Below are positions 1 through 6,346 of a stretch of 11,123 nucleotides of DNA, one piece after another; within the stretch, counting starts at the first letter, position 1; each line of letters begins with the position of its first letter. Position numbers and translations under genes: made by a program. This stretch comes from Cyanobacteria bacterium OH_CFB_184 (GTDB lineage Bacteria > Cyanobacteriota > Vampirovibrionia > Gastranaerophilales > Gastranaerophilaceae), in the NCBI GenBank assembly GCA_023414155.1, contig JAEZOG010000271.1:1-11123 (forward strand), written 5' to 3'. The notes under the pieces are model-generated. The model was not told the DNA's origin, searched no databases, and saw only the letters and a list, made by a program, of their open reading frames with translations.

Positions 1-1971
1 ATCACCAGAAACGTTCTTAGTTGTTACTTCATCAGGTATTTCAGCTAAAAATCTGCTCGGGTTGTAGTATCTGTATTCTCCCCACATTTGTCTTCTTTTT
101 GCGTGAGAAATAAAGAGTTTTTTCTTAGCCCTTGTAACTCCAACATACATAAGTCGTCTTTCTTCTTCCATCTCTAAATGGCTGTTTAAAGACCTATTAT
201 GAGGGAAAATACCTTCTTCAAGCCCCGATAAGAACACTATGTCAAACTCAAGACCTTTCGCGCTATGTAAGGTCATCAGAGTTAGCGATTCTGATTCTTC
301 ATCATATCCATCAATATCACTGACTAGTGATACCTGTGATAAAAATTCTCCAAGATCATTACCTTCTTCTAAAGGTTCGAACTCCTTAGATACATTTATT
401 AACTCTTGCAAGTTTTCGATTCTTGTTTCAGCTTCAACATTATCTTCAGCTTTTAATTCATTTAAGTAACCTGATTCTTCAAGTAAATATGCTATATACT
501 CAGGGAGTTTTAAGGTATTCATGTTTCTTCTGAATTTTTCAATCAGTTCAATAAAAGACTTAAGTTTAGTCTTTGTACCTTGATTAAAGTCATCATATTC
601 ATCAATGTTTAAAATAATATTGTACATTGATGTTTCTTGATTTGTTGCAAATTCAAGGATTTTAGCGACAGTTGTAGGTCCAATGCTTCTTTTGGGAACA
701 TTGATAATACGTCTTAGACTTTGTGAGTCACTAGGGTTATAAATGAGCTTTAAATAAGCGATTATGTCTTTGATTTCTTTTCTGTCGTAGAATTTTAACC
801 CACCAACGATTTTGTATGGAACACCGGCTGCAATACAAGCTTCTTCCATGGCTCTTGATTGAGAGTTTGTTCTGTACAAAATAGCCATATTATTGAGTGA
901 AACATCTTTGCTTAATTTTCTGATATTTCTTACTACATAATTAGCCTCATCACCCTCATCATGGCACTCTTGTATATCAATTACTTCGCCTTTTCCAAGG
1001 TTAGAGTACAAGTTTTTACTTAATCTTTGCGTATTATTTGTGATAATTGCGTTAGCAGCGGTTAAAATTGTTTCAACTGAACGATAATTTTGCTCGAGTT
1101 TTACAAGTTTTGTTTTCGCAAATTCAGCTTGAAAATTCAGTATTATTTTATAATCTGCGCCTCTCCAGCTGTATATAGATTGGTCAACATCACCAACTAC
1201 ACATAAACTGCGATTAGAGAGTTCTTCTTCAGTTTTATTATTAGTGTAGATGTGAGATATCATCTGGTATTGGCTTATGTTTGTATCTTGAAACTCATCT
1301 ACTAAAATATGTTTGAATCTATTATGGTATTTTTCTCTTGTCTCTGCTGATGTTTCAAGTAGTTTTACAGCCAGCATTAACATATCATCAAAGTCTAATG
1401 CGTTGTTTAGGCATAATTGTTTTTGATATTCCGTATAAACTTGAGATATTTTTTCAGTCTTATAATCTCTAGCTCGGGTTGCAAAAGTATATGCGTTTTG
1501 CATCTTATTTTTCGCATTGGAGATAACTGTTTTAACAAGTTTTGGTGCATAAACTTTTTCATCAAGATTGAGCTTTTTTAATGCGTTTTTTATGACAGCA
1601 AGAGAGTCAGTTTCATCATAAATAACAAATGATTTATTTAATTTCTGACCGTTTTCATCTGTATAATTTTCAATATCTGTTCTTAAAATACGACCAGAGA
1701 TACTGTGGAAAGTTCCAACCCACATTTTTTTAGCGTTTTCTTCGCCTATCATATGAGAAAGTCTTTCGACCATTTCTTTTGCAGCTTTATTTGTAAAAGT
1801 TACAGCCAATATCTCATAAGGAGATACGCCTGACTTAACAAGATTGGCAATTCTAGTTGTTAAAACCTTTGTTTTACCACATCCTGCGCCAGCCAAAACC
1901 AACAGTGTACCGAACTTTTCGATAACTGCTTCCCTCTGCTCCGTATTTAACCCGTCTAAAATGTTATTCAT
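1..1971 (-). CDS. pcrA: UvrD/PcrA-type superfamily 1 DNA helicase (C-terminus cut off by window edge)
   Basis: ATP-dependent 3'-5' DNA helicase of the UvrD/PcrA/Rep group, acting in the cytoplasm in excision repair, replication-fork rescue and removal of recombinase filaments. The frame is open from the ATG at 1971 to the left edge, 657 codons, with no stop. Visible motifs are LNTEQREAV (Q motif, about residue 8), Walker A AGAGCGKT (27-34), DEFQDT (motif II, D225/E226), VVGDVDQSIYSWRG (motif III), LEQNYRS (motif IV), TLHSAKGLEF (motif V, H569) and VGVTRAKKKL (motif VI, R614). All helicase motifs are therefore present. PcrA-like proteins usually run to about 700-750 residues, so only the poorly conserved C-terminal tail is missing. 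Walker A has Cys where Ser is more common, which should be tolerated. No clear Shine-Dalgarno precedes the start, but the N-terminus aligns well with the family. It is transcribed away from the SLOG-protein gene. Rep or UvrD naming cannot be separated by eye; helicase identity is near certain. Confidence 0.96.
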   Translation of the reverse strand, partial: MNNILDGLNTEQREAVIEKFGTLLVLAGAGCGKTKVLTTRIANLVKSGVSPYEILAVTFTNKAAKEMVERLSHMIGEENAKKMWVGTFHSISGRILRTDIENYTDENGQKLNKSFVIYDETDSLAVIKNALKKLNLDEKVYAPKLVKTVISNAKNKMQNAYTFATRARDYKTEKISQVYTEYQKQLCLNNALDFDDMLMLAVKLLETSAETREKYHNRFKHILVDEFQDTNISQYQMISHIYTNNKTEEELSNRSLCVVGDVDQSIYSWRGADYKIILNFQAEFAKTKLVKLEQNYRSVETILTAANAIITNNTQRLSKNLYSNLGKGEVIDIQECHDEGDEANYVVRNIRKLSKDVSLNNMAILYRTNSQSRAMEEACIAAGVPYKIVGGLKFYDRKEIKDIIAYLKLIYNPSDSQSLRRIINVPKRSIGPTTVAKILEFATNQETSMYNIILNIDEYDDFNQGTKTKLKSFIELIEKFRRNMNTLKLPEYIAYLLEESGYLNELKAEDNVEAETRIENLQELINVSKEFEPLEEGNDLGEFLSQVSLVSDIDGYDEESESLTLMTLHSAKGLEFDIVFLSGLEEGIFPHNRSLNSHLEMEEERRLMYVGVTRAKKKLFISHAKRRQMWGEYRYYNPSRFLAEIPDEVTTKNVSGD

Positions 1972-1983
1972 ACACTTTTATTT

Positions 1984-2014
1984 TTGAAATTTTGTGATAT
2001 TATTAAATTATATT
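1984..2014 (+). promoter_or_regulatory. Weak candidate promoter for the SLOG-protein gene
   Basis: A plus-strand TTGAAA (1984-1989) is followed after 18-19 bp by TTATAT/TATATT (2008-2014). The spacing is slightly long. It overlaps the opposing candidate helicase promoter, so the two divergent genes could compete for RNA polymerase if both are real. This is inferred from consensus only. Confidence 0.25.
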
Positions 2015-2035
2015 CTAAACAAGAATTTATACAAA
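2007..2035 (-). promoter_or_regulatory. Candidate sigma70 promoter for the pcrA-type helicase gene
   Basis: On the minus strand a perfect TATAAT box (2012-2007) lies 17 bp from a TTTGTA box (2035-2030), a three-of-six match to the -35 consensus. Transcription would start near position 2000, giving a leader of about 30 nt before the ATG at 1971. The region is AT-rich, so chance matches are common. The perfect -10, ideal spacing and position in a 90-bp divergent gap support it. Confidence 0.45.
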
Positions 2036-2061
2036 GTTATTATTGAAATTAGGGTCATAGA

Positions 2062-2622
2062 ATGTCAGACGAAAAGAAAAGCGAACAATCAATAATGGTA
2101 CCGATGGATGATCTAGATATCGTAGATCAATCTAATGCTAATACAATCGATGAATTAGCAATGGAACTAGCTACAATCCAGCAATCTGCAAAGAAAATTG
2201 CTATAATTGGTAGCCGTAACTTACCAATTACTCATCAGCAAATTATAGAAATTCTTGCAGCAGCGCTTGTTACTCAAGGTAATACTATTATCACAAGTGG
2301 CGGTTCTAGCGGAACTAACGCTGCAGCTATTAGAGGCGCGATGAAGTCTAACCCTGAAAAACTAAGAGTAATTTTGCCTCAAACTATTGGTCAGCAACCT
2401 TCTGATGTACAAGACCAATTAATAGGCGTTCCTAATATAATTGAACATTCAGATAGAGCAATGATGACATTAGCTGATGCAAGCAGAATTTGTAACAGAG
2501 AAATCATTGATGAGTGCCAACAATTAATTTGTTTCTTATCACACACATCAGGCACATTGCACAAAGCAATTGACTATGCTGAAGAAACACATAAAGTTGT
2601 TACATCATTCTATTTAGACTAG
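2062..2622 (+). CDS. Small DprA-related SLOG/Rossmann-fold protein ('DNA recombination-mediator protein A'-like, cyanobacterial type)
   Basis: A 186-aa protein with an acidic N-terminal extension (about 1-43) and a single Rossmann-like domain. It shows a beta strand ending in IAIIGSR (46-52), then THQQIIEILA, a glycine-rich nucleotide-binding loop SGGSSGTNAAAIRGA (79-93), VILPQ (103-107), CNREII (144-149) and a C-terminal VVTSFYLD. The GSR and SGG...GTN...A pattern parallels GSR and SGLATGID..AH in DprA, and the whole resembles a short family annotated in Cyanobacteria as DNA recombination-mediator protein A (recalled, not searched). It lacks DprA's N-terminal SAM and C-terminal winged-helix domains, so ssDNA/RecA loading as in DprA is not established. 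A nucleotide- or ligand-binding SLOG role is equally possible. AGGG at 2051-2054, 7 nt before the ATG, supports the start. It is divergent from the helicase and converges on the FAD oxidoreductase with an 11-bp gap. Confidence 0.9.
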   Translation: MSDEKKSEQSIMVPMDDLDIVDQSNANTIDELAMELATIQQSAKKIAIIGSRNLPITHQQIIEILAAALVTQGNTIITSGGSSGTNAAAIRGAMKSNPEKLRVILPQTIGQQPSDVQDQLIGVPNIIEHSDRAMMTLADASRICNREIIDECQQLICFLSHTSGTLHKAIDYAEETHKVVTSFYLD

Positions 2623-2633
2623 TTTTATAATCT

Positions 2634-3902
2634 TTATAATTCTTTTGATTTTATGTGTTTAGCAACAGCTTCACCCATAGAAAAGCAATTTGATTGCGTT
2701 CTGATTGCTGCTTGAGCTTTGAATGTGGCACTTAGATGTCTGCCGATTATGTATAAATTATCGTAATCTTTAGATATCAATGATTCGATAGGGAGGTAAT
2801 AGTTGCCTTTTGGATGATCTAGTACACTGGCATTTTTTTCTTTAGAATGTATGTCTATCGGGTAATTGCTACTTAATGCTGTATTTTCAAATTTTGTTTT
2901 TTGGATTATGTCTTCATCTGTAAAAACATATTTCCCTTCGACTCTTCCTGATTCCCTAACTCCTAGCATGTCTGCTATGCTTGATATGTAGGCATTTTCG
3001 AAGCCCGGGAGGTACTTATTACAGAATACTGATAGTCTATATATGGCTGATCTAGCCTGTATAAGTGCTTTAGAGTACGTTTCTGGGTCGTTTATTGATT
3101 CATTATCATCAATTAATATCCTAGGACAGTTAAACGCAATGCTGCCCGGCATTCCTGGTATAGTAAATATCTGAAAGTACGCACTGTCTTCTTCCTTGAG
3201 GATATCATTAGCTATAGCGACTGCAAACAAGGGCTTTAACGCCCATTTTATATTGGTATCCCAAGTATAAGCTGTAGAAAGATGTATTTGCTCACTAGTT
3301 TTGTCGCTGGTTGTAATATTCCTGTCTGAATCGTATTTTAGCAACCAGTTTTCAAAAGTTTCCATATCAATATTTGACATTATAAAACGCAAAGTTGTTG
3401 CCTGATTTGAGTTTTCAGAATTTAAAAAATTACAATTAAAAATTTTCGCAACTTTTCCAAAACCCGTCGCGTCTACAAGATATTTCGTTTCGAATTGTAA
3501 TGATAACATATTAGAGATTATTTCAACTTGAAAATTATCGTTTTCGAGTTTTTTACCTGAAATAAATTCTGAATTATATAAAATTTCACAATTGACTGAA
3601 GAAAGCATATCGTCAAATACTATCTTGAGCAGATGAGGGTTTAACCAGCCGGAATTGCCGTCAGAATAGGTATGTTGTGCTCCATATTTCTTGGCAAAAT
3701 CGATTAAATCTATGTAAAAATCGGTATTGATATTTTCCATATCAATCTTCATTATCGGCGTAACGAGCGCAGAGGTCATTGTTCCGCCTAGGTGGATATT
3801 CTTTTCTATAATTAAGGTTTTCAGCCCTAGCTTAGCACTAGTATATGCAGCAGCTACTCCTGATGTTCCTCCTCCAACTATTATTACATCGTATTTTTTC
3901 AT
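2634..3902 (-). CDS. FAD-dependent oxidoreductase (FAD_oxidored/PF12831-like)
   Basis: A 422-aa soluble flavoprotein of unknown substrate. The N-terminus has the FAD-binding dinucleotide fold: VIIVGGGTSGVAAAY (6-20), with a second strand ending in IIEK (E33, expected to contact the adenosine ribose), then GGTMTSALVTPIM. YLVDATGFGKVAKIF lies mid-protein. The central and C-terminal blocks MLGVRESGRVEGKYVFTDED (from M312) and IIGRHLSATFKAQAAIRTQS (from about 385) are typical of PF12831-type flavoproteins, where the last block closes the FAD site. There is no signal peptide or membrane segment. It lies 55 bp downstream of the MnmD-like methyltransferase on the same strand, so the two are probably co-transcribed. 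A link to tRNA modification is tempting, because E. coli MnmC fuses such a methyltransferase to an FAD oxidase, but that oxidase is a DAO-family protein, so the analogy is only positional. No strong Shine-Dalgarno is visible. Confidence 0.88.
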   Translation of the reverse strand: MKKYDVIIVGGGTSGVAAAYTSAKLGLKTLIIEKNIHLGGTMTSALVTPIMKIDMENINTDFYIDLIDFAKKYGAQHTYSDGNSGWLNPHLLKIVFDDMLSSVNCEILYNSEFISGKKLENDNFQVEIISNMLSLQFETKYLVDATGFGKVAKIFNCNFLNSENSNQATTLRFIMSNIDMETFENWLLKYDSDRNITTSDKTSEQIHLSTAYTWDTNIKWALKPLFAVAIANDILKEEDSAYFQIFTIPGMPGSIAFNCPRILIDDNESINDPETYSKALIQARSAIYRLSVFCNKYLPGFENAYISSIADMLGVRESGRVEGKYVFTDEDIIQKTKFENTALSSNYPIDIHSKEKNASVLDHPKGNYYLPIESLISKDYDNLYIIGRHLSATFKAQAAIRTQSNCFSMGEAVAKHIKSKEL

Positions 3903-3957
3903 TTTGCTCGTTTCTATTTATCTTATTTTTATCTTTTATTGATGTTTTGTCAATTAT

Positions 3958-5019
3958 TTATACGTTTAGCTTTCTCAGGTCTTTTTTATACCTACTTGTA
4001 GAAATTCTGTCAGAGGTTTTCTTTTCTTGTTCTCTGGTTTTTATAATTTCTGATCGTGTTGAATTTAAGAATGGGTCGCGATATAAAATGCCGCCTTGAG
4101 TTTTTGTTATACCTATATCTTCTGAATCTAATTTGTATATTATTTTATCTGGATTTAACGACGCAACTGTTCCGTATTGTTTTTCTTTAATTAATACTTT
4201 TCCTAAATTAAATCCTAAATCTAATAACGCGCTTCTAAATGGTGTTGAATTTGAATAAGTTATTAAATTGGAATTTTTATTCATTTTTGATTTTAAAAGT
4301 GATAAAAAATCAAAGGTCCATAATGTAGGGTCTTTTTGAGGCGTAAAAGCGTCTAAAAATATGAAATCATAGGTCTTATCAAGAGTCTGAATTACTTGCC
4401 TTGCATCGTTACAATATGGTACAAATACAAAACCACCGTTTTTAGAGCCTTCTAGTTCATTTTTAATTCTATAAGATACATATTGATAATATATATTATG
4501 TAAGAACTCACAAGATTGCTCAGAGGGGGCATATTTGACCTTAGAATTAGTGTATTGTTTTAAGATTTTGAGTATAAGAGCACTATTTTGATCTAAAAAG
4601 TCAGGGTCAATTTTATTCAATATTATTTCTGTTTTAGAAATATAGTTTTCGATTTTTATAAACAAACTAACAGCAATTTTTATTCTTACATCAATAGATG
4701 GAATGGAATCTTTTATAAAAGGAGAAATCATAACTAATTCATTATCTATTTCTAACGCATCAATTTCTATTTTGCAATTTAAGTTGTTTTTTAAAGCTAG
4801 GTATACAGCTGATTTTGAGTTGTAACCAATACCATAACAGATATCAAGTATTTTTACTTTTTTATTATTTTTTACAAAATTTATAAAGCCAGAGGGAATA
4901 ATAAACTTATTAATTGCTTCTGTAAGAGCACCGGAACCAGAGTGATATATGTCATCAACTTCATAGTTGTATAATCCAACTGATCCGTCTTTAGTTTTTA
5001 CAAAGTCGTATTTTTTCAT
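3958..5019 (-). CDS. mnmD: MnmD-like SAM-dependent methyltransferase (tRNA U34 mnm5 pathway)
   Basis: A 353-aa protein with the PF05430-type (MnmC methyltransferase domain) Rossmann fold. DDIYHSGSGALTEA (22-35) is the family's N-terminal substrate/cofactor segment. ILDICYGIGYN (57-67) is the SAM-binding motif I, in the form I associate with cyanobacterial members. ALE (88-90) ends strand 2, NDARQVI (204-210) follows, and FLDAFTPQKDPTLWT (221-235) corresponds to the catalytic-site DAF.P...P.LW motif. GTVASL (283-288) and a C-terminal YRDPFLN...STSRYKKDL tail complete the layout. The expected reaction is SAM-dependent methylation of 5-aminomethyl-(2-thio)uridine at tRNA wobble position 34 to mnm5(s2)U. 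The protein is longer than the roughly 240-aa methyltransferase half of E. coli MnmC, mainly through a helical section at about 110-195. The start codon lacks a recognisable Shine-Dalgarno. No fused oxidase is present, but a separate FAD oxidoreductase follows. Family assignment is firm; the exact tRNA substrate is inferred. Confidence 0.87.
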   Translation of the reverse strand: MKKYDFVKTKDGSVGLYNYEVDDIYHSGSGALTEAINKFIIPSGFINFVKNNKKVKILDICYGIGYNSKSAVYLALKNNLNCKIEIDALEIDNELVMISPFIKDSIPSIDVRIKIAVSLFIKIENYISKTEIILNKIDPDFLDQNSALILKILKQYTNSKVKYAPSEQSCEFLHNIYYQYVSYRIKNELEGSKNGGFVFVPYCNDARQVIQTLDKTYDFIFLDAFTPQKDPTLWTFDFLSLLKSKMNKNSNLITYSNSTPFRSALLDLGFNLGKVLIKEKQYGTVASLNPDKIIYKLDSEDIGITKTQGGILYRDPFLNSTRSEIIKTREQEKKTSDRISTSRYKKDLRKLNV

Positions 5020-5321
5020 ATATAAATTCTATATTAAATCTATGGTCATGATGTAAATATTAAGAGATATGTTATCGATATGATACTGTTCGATATAAAT
5101 ATATTATATGTATGTTTCATTTCGAACTATTCATTATATTGCTATCCGAAATATAACAATAATATTTCTTTACTTTTAAAAAATTAATATAAATTTTATT
5201 TTTAAATTTTTAAAATTTTGAGTTAAAAAATAAAAATAAAACTACAAACATTTTTTTTAGTTATTTGGGTAATGAATGATTTTCTAACTGAATATATATT
5301 TATTGTAAGTGGGAGAGAAAT
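5020..5321. other. 302-bp very AT-rich divergent intergenic region
   Basis: This region separates the minus-strand mnmD-like operon from the plus-strand response regulator. No coding frame, tRNA or GC-rich terminator hairpin is visible. On the minus strand two TATAAT boxes (5138-5133 and 5108-5103) could serve mnmD, but neither has a good -35 at 16-18 bp. TCGATAT occurs twice as a direct repeat, 5075-5081 and 5090-5096. An A/T-only inverted repeat (5194-5206 against 5223-5235) lies in a run of A- and T-tracts that may be bent. No convincing plus-strand promoter for the regulator stands out; TATATT at 5295-5300 lacks a -35. Confidence 0.6.
5311..5317 (+). promoter_or_regulatory. Ribosome binding site of the response regulator
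   Basis: GGGAGAG ends 4 nt before the ATG at 5322. It is one of the two clearest Shine-Dalgarno sequences in the window and fixes the start of the regulator, whose N-terminus also fits the receiver-domain family. Confidence 0.7.
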
Positions 5322-5990
5322 ATGCAAAAAACGCCAATAAATATAATGCTTGTAGAAGATCATAAGCTTATGAGAGTAGGAATGAAAACACTATTCGAGG
5401 AAACAGATGAGTTCAATGTGATTGCAGAGGCTCAAACAGGGAAAGAAGCCATTGAAAAAGCCCGAATACACAAGCCAAACGTGATATTAATGGACATAGG
5501 ACTGCCTGATATGTCTGGTATAGCTGCTTCTAAGCGGATATTAGATGAAAATCCTGAAGAAAAAATAGTGATTTTGACTTCTCACTGCACTGAAGAAGAA
5601 GTCACAGAAGCCCTATCTGTCGGTGTATACGCCTATGTTATAAAGGATATTAATACTGATTTATTGATGATGATTATAAAATCTGTAAACGAGGGCGCCA
5701 TTTGGCTTGACCCAAAAATTGTGCCGCTATTAAGACAAAAAAATGGACCAATAATACCTAAAAAACAGACTTCAAGAGCTGCTTTTAGGTCGCAACATGC
5801 TAATTTAACCGAGAGAGAATACGAAGTCTTAAAGCTTGTTGTAGATGGAAAATCCAATAATGAAATAGCAAATATTCTTAGTATCAGCGAACATACAGCG
5901 AAAGCACATGTCTGCAATATAATCCAGAAACTAGTAGTAGATGATCGTACTCAAGCAGCGGTAAAAGCTTTAAAAGAAGGGCTCGTTTGA
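5322..5990 (+). CDS. NarL/FixJ-family two-component response regulator
   Basis: A 222-aa DNA-binding response regulator. The receiver domain (about 6-123) has the acidic pair E12/D13, phospho-acceptor D58 in LMDIGLPDMSG, T86, Y105 and K108, so it should be phosphorylatable. A linker of about 35 residues leads to a LuxR/GerE-type helix-turn-helix (about 160-222) with LTEREYEVLKLV, GKSNNEIANIL and the recognition-helix segment SEHTAKAHVCNI. Phosphorylation is expected to promote dimerisation and promoter binding. Length and architecture are standard for the family. No histidine kinase lies in the window, so it is an orphan here and its signal and targets are unknown. The 77-aa gene begins 68 bp downstream with its own candidate promoter and could be a target or simply a neighbour. 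Family assignment is certain; the regulon is not inferable. Confidence 0.96.
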   Translation: MQKTPINIMLVEDHKLMRVGMKTLFEETDEFNVIAEAQTGKEAIEKARIHKPNVILMDIGLPDMSGIAASKRILDENPEEKIVILTSHCTEEEVTEALSVGVYAYVIKDINTDLLMMIIKSVNEGAIWLDPKIVPLLRQKNGPIIPKKQTSRAAFRSQHANLTEREYEVLKLVVDGKSNNEIANILSISEHTAKAHVCNIIQKLVVDDRTQAAVKALKEGLV

Positions 5991-5994
5991 TGGG

Positions 5995-6023
5995 TTGAAA
6001 TCGAAAATAAACTGTGTTAATAT
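5995..6023 (+). promoter_or_regulatory. Candidate sigma70 promoter for the 77-aa gene
   Basis: TTGAAA (5995-6000, five of six to consensus) is followed by exactly 17 bp and TAATAT (6018-6023, four of six). It begins 5 bp after the response-regulator stop codon and would start transcription near 6030, about 30 nt before the ATG at 6059. This suggests the small gene is expressed independently of the regulator. It is a consensus match only. Confidence 0.45.
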
Positions 6024-6044
6024 TAATAGGCTAAATACTAGGAT

Positions 6045-6051
6045 AAAGGAG
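6045..6051 (+). promoter_or_regulatory. Strong ribosome binding site of the 77-aa gene
   Basis: AAAGGAG, with 7 nt to the ATG at 6059, is near-perfect complementarity to the 16S anti-Shine-Dalgarno. It supports the small reading frame as a real, well-translated gene. Confidence 0.75.
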
Positions 6052-6058
6052 AAAAGGC

Positions 6059-6292
6059 ATGTCAATTTCAAAAATCGACTCAGTAAGCTCATGTCAACCG
6101 CTAAAGCAATCTGTTTCTGCTGTGCCTTTGAGAGAAGTTGCATTTAAAAACAACTCAAATGACTCTTTTGTCCCTTCTGCAAAAAATAAAGATAATGTCC
6201 TAGAAGCTAAATATGACTTTGCTTGCAGACTTGCAGCTTTTTACAAGTCTGAATATGAAAAACTGTTAGTTGAAAAATCTTGCAGTATTTAG
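6059..6292 (+). CDS. Small protein of unknown function (77 aa)
   Basis: I do not recognise this 77-residue protein. The N-terminal half (1-45) is rich in Ser, Asn and Lys with no obvious fold and looks disordered. The C-terminal part (about 48-72, LEAKYDFACRLAAFYKSEYE) looks like one amphipathic helix rich in aromatic and charged residues. Three cysteines (C12, C56, C75) do not form a metal-binding pair pattern. There is no signal peptide or membrane segment. The case for a real gene is a near-consensus Shine-Dalgarno and a plausible promoter directly upstream, in a gap that would otherwise be 356 bp. It lies 68 bp after the response regulator and 54 bp before dprA, all on the same strand. 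It could be a small regulator or partner of either neighbour, but nothing in the sequence shows that. Confidence 0.7.
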   Translation: MSISKIDSVSSCQPLKQSVSAVPLREVAFKNNSNDSFVPSAKNKDNVLEAKYDFACRLAAFYKSEYEKLLVEKSCSI

Positions 6293-6313
6293 TTACTTTC
6301 GCTTAATAATATA

Positions 6314-6326
6314 GACTAATTTAGTC
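6314..6326. repeat. 13-bp dyad upstream of dprA
   Basis: GACTAATTTAGTC is a perfect palindrome around a single central base, located 20 bp before the dprA start. As RNA it would give only a 4-5 bp AT-rich stem without a following U-run, so it is not a good terminator. A small operator is possible, but so is chance in AT-rich DNA. Confidence 0.3.
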
Positions 6327-6346
6327 AAATATGTTATTTAACTTGT

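Noticed and set aside
239..469. Plus-strand reading frame opposite the helicase
   Set aside because: It lies wholly antisense to the motif V region of the PcrA-type helicase, has a Ser-rich composition typical of an antisense shadow, and has no ribosome binding site.
3727..4099. Two overlapping plus-strand frames that look hydrophobic, like membrane proteins
   Set aside because: They are antisense to the N-terminus of the FAD oxidoreductase and the C-terminus of MnmD. The Ile/Leu/Phe richness comes from the complement of Lys/Asn-rich AT-biased codons.
2634..5019. Calling the pair a frameshifted bifunctional MnmC
   Set aside because: Each gene has its own start and a complete domain, 55 bp separate them, and the flavoprotein has PF12831-like rather than DAO-type motifs.
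6293..6346. Rho-independent terminator between the 77-aa gene and dprA
   Set aside because: The only dyad (6314-6326) would form a 4-5 bp AT-rich stem with no U-run after it.
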